Of a stretch of 64,000 nucleotides of DNA, positions 43,756-55,052 are shown one piece after another. A model generated the notes under the pieces. It saw nothing but the letters and a program-made list of their open reading frames with translations, was not told where the DNA came from and did no database searches. Source of the stretch: Strigops habroptila (lineage: Eukaryota > Chordata > Aves > Psittaciformes > Psittacidae). Position 1 is the stretch's first letter. Each line of letters opens with the position of its first letter. The stretch spans positions 11,884,501-11,948,500 of the forward strand of contig NC_044284.2 in NCBI RefSeq assembly GCF_004027225.2, written 5' to 3'. The translations under genes and the position numbers were made by a program.

Positions 43756-46700
43756 TTTCCTCTCATAAAATTTCATGTAACTATGGAAAAGGTTGACCTT
43801 AATATAATACCTTTAGAAATGGTCAACTTTCCAAGAGTTTTTCATCTGAGGGAAAATTTTCTCAGATCCTTTCAATTCTGTTAAGAAAACAGGAAGCAAA
43901 TTTCAGTGAGCCATTTCAATAGTGTAAAATAGAGATAAGGATCTTTATTAAACTTGGCAACAAAGAGGGAGCCCACAAAAAATCCCTTTGAGCAGCCGCT
44001 TGCCACCACGCTGCTCACTGGAAAATGGCCTATCATCCACCATTGACCAGGTACATATGAGCACATAGGCTGTAAGTGTGAAGCCAAGCAGAAAGCATTG
44101 ATGATGCTGGTACCTCATTTAAGAAATTAAAAACATGAACAAGAGAAAGGGACAATTAAGACCTCAAACATTGAGGTTTATTCACAAGTTATTTGACAAA
44201 ATGACAAAAATTTTAAGGGTTAGGAAGAGAAAGCTCTTTCAACAGTGTAGGAAACAATCATTCTCATTAATCTGAATGACATGGAACAAAAGTTATATCT
44301 GTTTTCAATCTTGACCAAGATCCTTGAAACGAAGAGATTTCTCCAGGTAAGATGCAATCTTAAATTTAGAAAGCTGGCATCTCTTTGTGGCCCATGGGCT
44401 TTGAAAGGATAAGGAAGTAAAATACAACCATCACCCATCACTTTGCCAAATAAGACCTGAGAGAAAAGTACTGCCAAAGACCATGGTCCAAGCTCTAGTA
44501 ATATTGCTGTGGATGTGCTGTCATCTAGGTTTATCAGGTGTCTTAACTTCTTCAATTAGTAATACTCAATCCAGTTTTACCAAGCATGAGTACATTTGCT
44601 TGTGCTGCAAAAAGACTCTAAGACTGTCCATCGTATACACAACAAGCCAAGGAGAATGAGAATTATGCCTCTCAGAAGTAAAATATTTTACAATGCAATA
44701 ATTATTAATAAATGATATCACAACCACTCACTAAAACACACAGCCCTGCTTGTAAAGAAAACATCCAAACCAGCTCTACTGAACTATTCTGAATTTTTAT
44801 TTCCCATTTCCAACAGCTACCTGGAAAAATAATCTACATACAAAAATTCCCAACACTGATCCAGTCCTAAAAAAACCCCCCAAAACACAAACCTAGTACT
44901 GTACCACATATATAAAATCCCTGTAAATAGATCTAGAAGGGCTGGAAAGAAAAAGTGGCATTCACAAAAGCAACAAGTCACAGCATTGCCAAGACATAGT
45001 TTGGTTCCTGTGAAATAATCCTTATCCCACCACTCTGCTATATACTTCGCAACATGCCAGCAACAAAAATCAGGAGGAGGTACCTGCATCAATTTCCTGA
45101 CTGTGGCTGTCAAGGCCCTCTTTACCACAAAGAATTACCTCTTAAGCTTGGACACTAGTATAAAAGAGTCTTAGCATGTTAGCACCAGATTAAAATTAAC
45201 TGTTCCTGTTGCTAAATCTCTTTGAAAACCCTGAACTTCACTTGCACCCTTGAGTAGAAAAAGCAAGACAGCATAAAAGAGTAAGTATTTCACACTTGGT
45301 GATGCTGTCCCAACTCTGAAACTCATTTCACATAACTCATGCTTGTAATAGTGACAGCGAGCATTTCGTACATGGAGAGGGGAGCATTAAGAACCTATTT
45401 TCTATGCCATGACACTAGGATTTTGTGATGAGATGTACAAATATACACTCATTTGTTCACTTTTGTGTTTGATCTGAAGTAACATTCCCAAAAGCTCTGA
45501 AACATACGAGAAAGGCACAAAGCCAAACACACAACTCTCCAGCTACTACAAACTGGGCTATTAGTGTCAGATCACTGAGCAGAATTTTCAAGTCATGTTT
45601 AACATAATGATTCCTTTCCCATTATTTTAGTTCCCTAACCCAGATCACCACTCCCAGGGATGCAGCAGTGCTAGCTTATCAGAGTGGGTAGAAACAACTA
45701 GTTTGGGGCTGGAGAGTGCAATACCCTCTCCTTTCCCCCTCTAAGCCAAACGGCTGTTCTCATGTTTACTTGGGTGTCAAATCAAGCAGCACCCCTATAG
45801 TGGTGTATTTCTGGTCTAAATTAGCCACAGTCAGGTGGACTTAATCTCAAGCACTCAGCTTACTTAACACTAGTATAAAACATTAAGTATCTCATGAACA
45901 GCAATCAACCTGTTGGCCCAACGCAAACATGGAATAACAGCCACCTGAGATCATGCAGGAAGTCAGTCAGGTTCAGAAGATTCAGCTAAGATCCAAACGC
46001 TTTGAAGCTGCCCGAGCTGACCATGAGCTGACCACTAACCACGTTGCTACATTCTGTGTTCCTAAACTACACCAGCTGCGAAACTAAAATCACATCTTTT
46101 ATGCTATGTGTGTTTAGAATAACGTTTCCATGGCCAAAAAGAGCACTTATAGACATGTGCTGAGACTCTGCATGGATGACTGTTCTCACCACTTGGCCCC
46201 TTCTCCAGCACCTTCAGGGAGTGTTTGCTATTGGCATTTTAGGCAGCCCGGATCTAGGCTGTCAGACGGATGTGACCTGCCTGTAGCAAGAGAGGGAGAT
46301 CCTTTCCATGACCTTCTAACTTCCAAAGAGGCCCTTTTCATAAGCACCTGGAACTGGGCCAGAAATTGTTTTTCCTTGATTCTGACGTGCTGAATCCTGG
46401 CAAAAAGGTCAAAAATATTTAATTCGTTGTCTTATAAATTCCTGATCGGTCGAACAGTTTCAAACAGAATTGAAAGACACTTTTTTTCTCCTTTTACCTT
46501 TTCAGCAATGCTTTGGAATTTTACAAGCTGTTCACTTTAAAGCATTAACATAACTTGTTTATTTTTTTTTTACACCCTAAAGCAGATAATACACAAGGTC
46601 AAGTGTATTTTCAGTTCGGTCCCTTCCAACAAGCTATTTCTACAAGAAACTGCCCAGCCAGCTTCTGTCTGAAGCCCAAATTCACAGAAGACCCCTTTAA

Positions 46701-49700
46701 ATGAGGATGGCCCTTTTGCAGTAGACAGGCTTAGGGGAAAGATATCTGCATTTTCATTCCTGCAGGTTCTCACTTTATTTAAGACCTCTGCAAGAGAAAA
46801 GGGCTTAAACATTCAAAGATGATTCTAAAAAAGCATCTTCCAGAAACAGCCTTTTTTCGCTCTTATCCAAAAGATACCTGTTAGCTAATGCAGTTCTAGA
46901 AGGATTGTAAATAAAGAATACAGATTTGAAAGTATTACATTTGTTTCTAAAGTAAATCCCATGCTGTTGGATAAAACTCTAACTTCACTCATTAGAGAAT
47001 CTAGGGGAAAGCCTACATATGCTGACAGTTACGTGCTCCTGTGGGTTACACACTGAGTCAAACATCCAGCACCAGCACCTAAACAGGAAGCAGAAAACTT
47101 AAAAGGAAAAAGAAAAAAAAAAGGTTGACTTGGAAACTTTTTAGTGTATTTCCACTCCTTAATGCACCTGCCAGCTGCCCCCATTCTGGTTCACATTATG
47201 TTAAATCCCTTTCTCGACACAGTACACCACTTTTAAATCCCACTCAGCGTTGCCCTAACACATTGGTTCTTTCCTACAGCTGCTTTTCTTTGAAATGAAA
47301 CTACAGAATTAGAAAGAATTAAACTCGTCTTATCAAAATAACTCCTTTAGAGATAGGAAATGATTTTTGCTAATTGGCAGAGAGAAGAGCCCTGACCAAA
47401 GATTCAAATATGTACAGTTGTTGGCAACAACATCTTCCAGGACAACACGGAGTATTTCAGTACCAAACTCATGCTTTTTAAGCATTCAACTTTGGGCAAA
47501 CTTGTCATTGCCTGAGCTACACCGACACCAATGCTGGGCTTGCTGCTTTTGGGAAACAATGACCTATCTATTATATGAACCACTCAATACTTTCTAGGAG
47601 TCTTAAACATATTATACTTCCCTAGTGAGGTGTGTTCATTAAAACAGTTCTAAGCATCATTAGCAGCTGAAGCGAAGATTTTCAAAAGCACTTTGAAATT
47701 CATAAGCAGAAGTTAGATACATTAATTTGACAATTTCAAAATCTATTTGTCTTGCCTGAAGAAATAAAAAGAAGCCTCACCAATTTCTGAAGCGTTTTAA
47801 TATACCATAACCTCAACCTTTCAAAAGCATGAGGAATTCCTTTTGAATTCACAGATAGTGTTTAATCACCCAAAATTTAACAGCACAAATAAAACTCCTG
47901 TCAATTTTAAGGCATGTTCCTAACATGTACATCTCTGCCTGCCTGCCACGTGAGACACTTTCAAAGCCTGATTAATCCCCATTCCCAGCTGAGAAAATAG
48001 AAAGAAGCTGAGAAAATAGAATGATCGACTTAAAAAAACCCTGGCAACTCAGATACAGAACTGAGACCAAAACCAGTGCTTCCTGCTCTTAGTGACAGAC
48101 ACCATCCACTACATCAGCCAAAATACAAGCACTTTTATTTTGGTGTGTATTTTCCAAATCATGCTCTGAGATCTCACAAACCTTGAGTGGTGAAGTAAGG
48201 CTTGAAAGCTTATTCACATTAACAGTGAGCTCAATCTACACCTCGCAATCTGGGCCCCAGCTAGGTAGGTCACTAGGAGATCTCTTATTCTCACCTGAAA
48301 ACACCTATTGCCTCTTCCCATCTTCATTTAAATGCAAATAAGAGCTTTCTAAAATTTTACAAGATTGCAACCTCAAGACACCATAATTCCAAACAGGAAA
48401 GCACAGTGAGAATCCTCAGGTCTTCAGGGAACACTGCAGCGTTTCTTTGATAAAAGGTAACTGCCTTCAAAACCAGTGCCTTGCCTAAGGGTTTCTTGCC
48501 CTTTGCCACAAGGCAAGTACCCTGGACTCCTTTCCAATTCCCCACGTACTGCCTACTATCCTCCTGCACAAGTATGGCTGCCCTCACACCACAGCAAGAG
48601 TCCAGAGCCTCCCTCTTGCTCACACACACTTGTGCATCCCTTCCCCTGTGTCTTTGCTATACCAGAAAGCTGGAAAAAACACTGATTTTTGCCTAACACA
48701 AAGTCCTGCAAATACTGAAAGCTTGCAGAAGATGCAGCCTCCTCCACGGTCAAACCGACCTTGCCAGGAGGCAGAATCAACACAGCACCCAGTCAAGCAC
48801 CGCATTAAGAGGACTGTATAAATTCTGAGAGTGGACCTACTAGCTCAGCCTGGCACCCAAGTGCTGGGAGTGATTCATTATCTTTAGCAGCACCACATTG
48901 CACTTCACGTGGCAAGTGGTAACCTCAGCGTTTGTCACATTAAAACTGAACTGAAAATGTATGTTCAGTTACTGTTACTACGACGGCAGGTACAGAAACC
49001 TTTCCAAGACAACACTGTGCAATCACAAAGCTCTCTCCAAGTTCTGGGCTAGACAGACAAATTTGATTTAGATTTAGCAAGGAGGTGCCTTCTTGGGAAA
49101 CTAAAAATTTAACTTGATGCAGCCTTTCTGAATCTCACCCCCAGCTCAAGAGAGTGCCTCTGCTTTGAAAAGAACAGAGCAGAAGTGATAACGGCAACTG
49201 TATTTCTGGAAAAGGAAGGGAAAGCTCCACAACCACCACCTTTTGGCAACTCAGTTGCCTTTTTCCAGCTGCCAGCACAAATACAATTAATTAGGATGCA
49301 CGCTAATACATGGTGCCTGACTGCTGAAGACCCTTCCTTCCCCTTGTTCACCCCGTCACCTTGCCTCTACTACCATTCCTGGATGCTCTGGTGAGCCAAC
49401 TCGCTTTCAAAGCTTTCTGCCTGCATCCCAATTACTGACCCTAGGACTTGCATCTCTGCTGCTATTATCACTGGGCCTGGCCATCTAGAACAGTGTCTCT
49501 GTAACTAAGGGGTTGTTCTCTGAACAAATAGCTTTTTCTTTGTTGTAGCTGCTGCACAGACATGTCAATAGATGTGCGTGTTGTAAGAAACAAGAATATA
49601 CTGGCACAAAACTCACAGGGAAGCTTCCAGTGCCTTAAAAACCTCCTAATGCAGAAAACAGATAAACACGTAAAATGAAAAAAACTCCACATAGTAAAGA

Positions 49701-49704
49701 TTTA

Positions 49705-49762
49705 AAATAAAAAAAAAACCCACAAAAAAACCAAAAACCAACCAACAACCAAAACCAAAAGA
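49705..49762. repeat. A-rich tract with CC interruptions
   Basis: Similar in style to the tract near 43681: A runs punctuated by CC and CAACC. Low complexity. Confidence 0.85.
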
Positions 49763-51818
49763 CTGATGCAAGGACTCTGAAGCAGAAGTATCTCTTGTTA
49801 ATAAAACACACAGACCTAGATTTGGATCCCTACAGCTTTTCACATCACCGCAAGAACAAAAATCGGCAGCGTCAATACCCTTAACACTTATTCTGAAGTT
49901 ATTTGGAAACCAAAGGTGCTTGAGTAATTGTCTGTCTTCAACACAACTGAAAGGCTGAGTTAAACAACACAAGCACACTTGAGTTTTTAAAAGGATACAT
50001 GTTAAAATAAGCACAGAATTTGACCTACCATACATGGGCAAAGCATCCACGCATCCACTCCAGCACCCATCCCACGGAGGGAACACAAGCAGGTGCCTCC
50101 GCAAAGAAGCTCCCCCAGTTGGCCAAAGATCCAGCATCTAACTCTGCACAAGCTTCATGCCAGTACATCAGCCTGTGACACTGCCATGCTTGCCACACAC
50201 ACCTCAGATCCACCAAAATACGTTGCACTGTGTTAACAAGACCTATCGACAGAGGCATTATTCCCCATTTAATAGCACATCATTTTTGTTTTAACAACTA
50301 TGTCAGTACATCCAACTTCGACAACACAGAAGACCCGCTACTTGTTCTCAAGCATTTTTGTTCTGGCCTCAAGAACTGAAACATCCAACCAATGAACTTC
50401 AGAGTAAGGCTTTTCCTTCCTCTAAAATATTACTCAGCCATTTTTTTTAAGTGCTCCTATTATCTTACAGATTCTACCCAAAAACTCATAACACAAAGGC
50501 TTTGCATTTTCACATTTCTACGTTCCTTCTGTTTCAGCCCATTAGTCTACAATAATGAAATGCCTGATTCATCAGTTCTCTAGTAACATTAAAACTGGAA
50601 CGGCTCATTTGGTTACACACGGATATTTCTTAGCCTACCTCCACAATATCTCTGTGAGTTAAATTACCTCCATCTCCTAAATGAAGGAACTGGATCGTGA
50701 AGTAGCTAGTCCTCATTTTTTTATGAGGGTATCACTCCAGGGCTCACATTGTGAAGACACTCCATACTGCAAGGTGGACCCTAGACTTCCACAAGAGCGG
50801 CCCCACTTTTTCAAGTATAAATAACACCAAAAAATGACAAAACCAGAGAAAGATGGAAATAAGAAAATTTAAAACCCACAATATGCTGTGTTTGGATTGC
50901 ACCTAACATTGCTATTATTACCAGACCTCCAAAATAATGATTATTAAACTGCTGCAGTATCTGGACTGTCTTCACTCACCGTAAGGCAGCAGATGAACCG
51001 GTTTGCTTTGGCTACAGGCAAAGCGCAAGACTGCTCCTTGAAAGCCAGCTGGTGAACTCTCTGCTCCCAAACAAACCTTCGGGCAGTTGCTCCCACGTAC
51101 CAGGCTAAAATCAACTTCATTTGATTTTAGCTGCTCCCCGAAGAGCCTCCCATTAAACAACTAAACCATCCTGCATGGCTTTGACAGAGTAAATACCAAA
51201 AGCGGTAACAAAAATAAAGCAGAAAACACAGGGAGGAGAAAAACATAAGCAGGTTTGGTGCACGAAGAGCAACAGCTTTGTAGCTGGCACGGAAAGACAT
51301 GAGCTAATGGCAATGTAGGTACCAGAGCAAAGAGAACCGATCCATCCAACAACCTGCAGTGCCCGCATCGCCTGCACTCGCTGCACGGGACGGGGAGGGC
51401 TCCGCGCTTCGCTACTTAAACACATATTTTCCCGTAAGGACTCGGAACAGCAATACCCGGACGGCTGTTCCCCTCCAGTACCAACAAGGCTTTAACCAGC
51501 TCCCCCAAGAACGCAGAGCCCCTCCCCGGGCGGCGAGTCCCCCGAGAAGGGGGCGGCCGAGGCGGGGCCCACCGCGGCCCGCAGGAAGCCGTGGCCGAGC
51601 TCCGCTCCCGCACCGCCGCCCTGCCGAAGCCAGACCAGGCGAGGCGCTCTCGGCCCGGCCGCCCTCGGTGCCTGGCGCGGCGGGGACAGCGGCCCCGCGC
51701 TGCCGGAAGCGCCGTGAAGCGGGAGCCGCCGCCCCGAGCTCGCCGCCCGCCGCAGGCCCGGCCCGACGGGCTCCACAAAGGACGGAAGGCGCGGCCGGCA
51801 GGTGGGAGCGGGACTCAC

Positions 51819-51990
51819 CGGGCTGGGGCGGCGCCTGCCGCCTCGGAGGACGGAGGGGCTGAGCGGGGCGCGGCCGCCACTCGGCGCCTCGGCAATGGCG
51901 GCGGCGGCGGGACCCACCGAGGCGGCGGCGGCGGCGGCGGCAGGAGCCGGAGGGGGAAGCGGAACCGCCGCGCGTGGCCACAGCCCGCGA
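51819..51990 (-). other. PAK2: PAK2 non-coding exon 1 (5'UTR)
   Basis: A strong donor, CCAGCCCG before GTGAGT, sits on the minus strand at 51819/51818 inside the CpG island, the right place and strand for the 5'UTR exon that joins exon 2 at 32129. The start site is not readable; the high-coordinate end is approximate. The exon contains GCC-triplet runs on the transcribed strand. Confidence 0.55.
51895..51945. repeat. GCG/GGC triplet repeats
   Basis: Two runs of GGC triplets (about four and seven units) separated by a short spacer, inside the predicted PAK2 5'UTR exon. Confidence 0.85.
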
Positions 51991-52135
51991 GGGCGGGGCG
52001 ACCCTCAGGTGACTACAACTCCCGGCGGGCACCGCGCCGGCGGCGGAAGTGGCGGCGGCGGCGGGGACCGAGCGCCCCGCCTCACCCCTGAGGGACGGGG
52101 GCAGGAGGGGCTGCGGCAGCGCTACTCGGAGCCTC

Positions 52136-53869
52136 CTTCCACCTCCCTGCCCAAGGCACTGCAGCGCTGTTTTGGGGTCACATCGTCTAAGTTTTACATA
52201 CATAACTCCTTTTCCGGTGGGCTGTAGCCGGCTGCAGGGCAGAGGCTCACCGCGCTAGAAAAACAGAGGCAGAGCACTTCAATACTGGCTCTACCTCACC
52301 CTTTGGTTCCATCTTCTGGCGTTTAAATTTGAGATTATGTCCTCAGTGCTTCGTTTTGTGAGAGGAAAACTGGTGTGGCACAGCGCAGTGGCTTCGTCTG
52401 TGTTTCAGTGGCTCCTTGGGGTCTGCCCTGGCTTACTGAGGGAACAGGGCAGCAGAATTACTGCAGAGCCAGTGGTCAGAAAACTTGCCCTCACAGACCT
52501 GCCTTATTCTTCCAGGAACAGTACTCCAAAGTGACCGGGCTCTAGCTGGTATAGACTGCTCTGATCCGCTTCCTACCGTGGGCAAAGCCATCATCTTCAC
52601 TTCTCTTTGCATGTTGCTTTGTTACTTTCCCATTCTGACTTAATTCTGTAGTTGATCCTCCCAGGATCAGACTTTTGTTAATTCATCTCTGCATGTGCCT
52701 CTCGACAAACTACAGTGGGTTTCTAAACTTCACGCTTCCCTCAGCTCTACTTCCCTTCCCGATAAGGTAACCCTACTTCTTGCTTGCTTCAGCCTTCAGC
52801 CTAAATCCACCCAGCTGCCACTCCAAGTCATTTTCAGAATCCTTTCCCCCCTCGCATTCTTCTGTCTCCCTCCCCAGGCGCATCTTTTTAAACAAACCAG
52901 GAGGGTTGTTTTGTGATTCAGAAAATCTTAACTCCTAACATGGTCTTTAACACCCCTTCCTACCCCTTTTCATTCATTGCTCTGATTCAGGCCTTACGCA
53001 CATTAATGGTAGATATGTTTGTGTCCATCCCCTCTATCTATGTTCTCTTGCTAAGAATTCACAGCCACCTTGTTTCTAACTTCAGAGTTGCCAGGATTTT
53101 TCCAAAGGGCAACGACTGCCCTACAGCTCATCCTCTGTACCTGGAAGTGATCCCTGTAGGACTGGCACCTGCATCCTCCTGTGTCTGGCACGCCATCAGG
53201 GCATGCCTGCTGAATGCAGGGCTTGCTTAATGACAGTAGTTTTCAGTATGGGGGAGAAAGCTTAACTGGCAAATTCCTTCATACTTAACACTACAAGAGT
53301 TATTAGACTTATTTACAGCTTTAAAAGAAAAGCTTATGTACTGTATTTATAATACAAATGCTATGGGTTTAAAACCAGCATCCATTGAGAAGTTCTGTGA
53401 TTTCTCTCATAGTTTACATAAATCAGAATAAGAATTACTCAAGTTGAGCTGAAAAGATTGTGGGATCTTGATGTATTTCAGATACACTGAGCCACGTACC
53501 AACCAAAATGATCAGTGCACATTTAAACCATTCTGAAGTCAACTGTTTGTTTAGTACCGACAGCGCCAAGCCCCCTGTAATTCAAGCCCCTCCTGCCTCA
53601 GTTTCTCCTATGGCATCTTAACATTAATGTGGGTTTCCATTCTCACATCTTCACTTGTATGGATTCCCAAATCATGCACTTGGAATGACTTATAGAATGA
53701 CTTATCTTTGTAAGAGAGTCTGAGCACAAGAACTCAACTCAGGGAATTAAAAATCCCACTTGGAGACAAGCATTACCACGCTGGTCCGCAGCCCTGCTGT
53801 GCTGTGGTTAAACAGGCCGCCAAATCTCACTGCCATTGTTCTGTTCAGTGTCTCCCTTCCCCCAAGCAG
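52136..53869. other. PAK2-PIGX intergenic interval
   Basis: No gene recognised. A plus-strand ORF of 105 codons (52913-53230) has no family resemblance. I see no CR1 copy here. Confidence 0.55.
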
Positions 53870-54054
53870 ATGCAGAGCATGACTCCTCTGAGGTAGCGGA
53901 TGAAGGACTGGCGCAGCCACCATCATTCAGCACAGTCGAGGGAAAACAAGAGCCCAGTGTCAGAGCACTTGCCAACCTGTCGTGGGCGAAGTCACAAGAC
54001 GAGCTCTCTATTGAATTGAGCAGAAGCAAAAGAAAGATGCCCAAGGGATCCTGA
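53870..54054 (+). CDS. Candidate terminal exon of an unknown plus-strand gene
   Basis: A pyrimidine-rich tract ending CCCAAGCAG (AG at 53868-53869) is followed by an open frame of 60 codons (entry phase 1) ending in TGA at 54052-54054. A plus-strand AATAAA follows at 54223-54228, about 170 nt later. The peptide is hydrophilic and Ser/Glu/Lys-rich, with SQDELSIELSRSKRKM near its end, and the DNA has more CpG than its surroundings. I do not recognise it. Upstream exons were not found; the PAK2 CpG island is a possible divergent start. It could be chance or a lineage-specific transcript. Confidence 0.3.
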
Positions 54055-54222
54055 AGCTACAGCTGGACAGCGATGAAAGGCTGATTCTGCTGATGAGAAG
54101 CCTCGGCTGCACACTGAGCCCTCAAAAGGACAGAATTTGAAAACCAGAATTTCCATTCATCCCCTCACACACACTTTCCCCAAAATCACCTGCTTTTACT
54201 AACTTACTCTCGGTTTATAGGG

Positions 54223-54228
54223 AATAAA
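54223..54228 (+). terminator. Plus-strand AATAAA after the candidate exon
   Basis: GGAATAAAAT lies 169 nt downstream of the TGA at 54054 and is correctly placed to end a transcript containing that exon. Confidence 0.3.
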
Positions 54229-54892
54229 ATCTATTTTCTCCACCAACAGTCCCCAGGAGCTACCGTAAACTCATAATGCCACCTACCGACAATTAGAAGA
54301 AACAGCAGCCGAGCCCCTCTCTCTATCCAGAGCAACTCAGGGTTTCCATCAAGTATTTCCCTTCCCATTTCCTTGGATTTATCAGCTGTTCTGACAGCTC
54401 GGTGCAAGTCTTCTAAAATATTTGCTTCTGGTTAGTATCTTTTCACCAGTTTTCATCTTCCATGGGTTACTCTTTCCACTTCTGAAATAGAGTGAAATTT
54501 CTTTCAAGTTGTCTAAATTCTCTTTCTAAACTAATTTGACCAAGAGCAGCTAATCCCTCCCGGTTATTATAACAGGAGAGATTATTTAAGCCTTCTCCTG
54601 CCCCAGGCAAGCATAGAATGTCTTTTCACAAATTCATACGTAAAACATCTGGACAACGAGCTTAAAATTCAGATATTTAATGACTAGTTGATGTTTCTCA
54701 TTACCCACAGGCTGTGGGTATGAACACACCACAGGTTCTGGTGTGTGAAAGGTAAGAATTGGGGCAAGAGAACTATAACCCATTATGGGACCCTCACACA
54801 TTACTAAGAAATAACAATAGAATAGGATTCATTTAGAAAGCTGATGTAATATTCTAAGTTTTGCTGGATGGAGGTCAGTCATTCCATATTTC

Positions 54893-54898
54893 TTTATT
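54893..54898 (-). terminator. PIGX: PIGX poly(A) signal overlapping the stop codon
   Basis: On the minus strand the last codons read TCA GAA TAA AG, so AATAAA (54898-54893) contains the TAA stop. If used, the 3'UTR would be only 10-30 nt. A second candidate, ATTAAA at 54681-54676, lies about 210 nt downstream. Confidence 0.45.
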
Positions 54899-55052
54899 CT
54901 GAGCAGGTCACCTCGGAGAAGTGTCCGTATTTGCACACAGCTGCGAGAATCAGGCTGGAACAGAGCACCGTGGCAAGAAGAGTCACAGCACACACCATGG
55001 AACTATGTTGCCTGAGCCCCACTGGAACCTGCAGAATGGATTCCTCATGTGC
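54894..55052 (-). CDS. PIGX: PIGX exon 6: membrane helix and stop
   Basis: It begins after CTTTTTAG and encodes ILQVPVGLRQHSS, the transmembrane segment (MVCAVTLLATVLCSSLILA) and a short tail; stop TAA at 54896-54894. Confidence 0.93.
   Translation of the reverse strand, partial: AHEESILQVPVGLRQHSSMVCAVTLLATVLCSSLILAAVCKYGHFSEVTCSE

Larger units (their letters stand above)
32130..51818 (-). other. PAK2 intron 1 (about 19.7 kb)
   Basis: The intron runs from the non-coding exon 1 donor at 51818 to the exon 2 acceptor next to 32130. It is gene-free. I see four CR1 copies, an inverted repeat at 36603-36650, a C16 tract at 36919-36934, a small CpG cluster at 36370-36420, and A/C-rich tracts near 43681 and 49705. 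Short ORFs up to about 160 codons occur but have no recognisable product. Confidence 0.65.
51380..52135. promoter_or_regulatory. PAK2: CpG-island promoter of PAK2
   Basis: A dense GC- and CpG-rich block in an otherwise AT-rich region. It contains the PAK2 exon 1 donor (51819/51818), GC boxes (GGGCGGGG at 51991-51998) and an ACTACAACTCCC element at 52012-52023. That element resembles the ZNF143/THAP11-type promoter motif. Initiation on the minus strand is expected near 51950-52010. Long ORFs on both strands here are composition artefacts. Confidence 0.8.

Noticed and set aside
46130-46393. 87-codon plus-strand ORF in PAK2 intron 1
   Set aside because: No splice or promoter context and no recognised similarity.
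49646-50137. 163-codon minus-strand ORF in PAK2 intron 1
   Set aside because: The end of the frame is a Phe-rich translation of an A-rich low-complexity tract on the plus strand. No splice support or family match.
51412-52203. Long ORFs (up to 263 codons) on both strands in the GC-rich block, including a poly-Ala plus-strand ORF starting at 51895 with a CAG/GT donor at 52008
   Set aside because: Overlapping long ORFs on both strands are expected from CpG-island composition and GCC triplets. The minus strand there is best explained as PAK2 5'UTR. The poly-Ala ORF could be a first exon for the unknown plus-strand candidate, but no linking exons were found.
52913-53230. 105-codon plus-strand ORF between PAK2 and PIGX
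   Set aside because: No acceptor, donor or poly(A) context and no recognisable motif. Hydrophobic composition matches chance translation of T-rich DNA.
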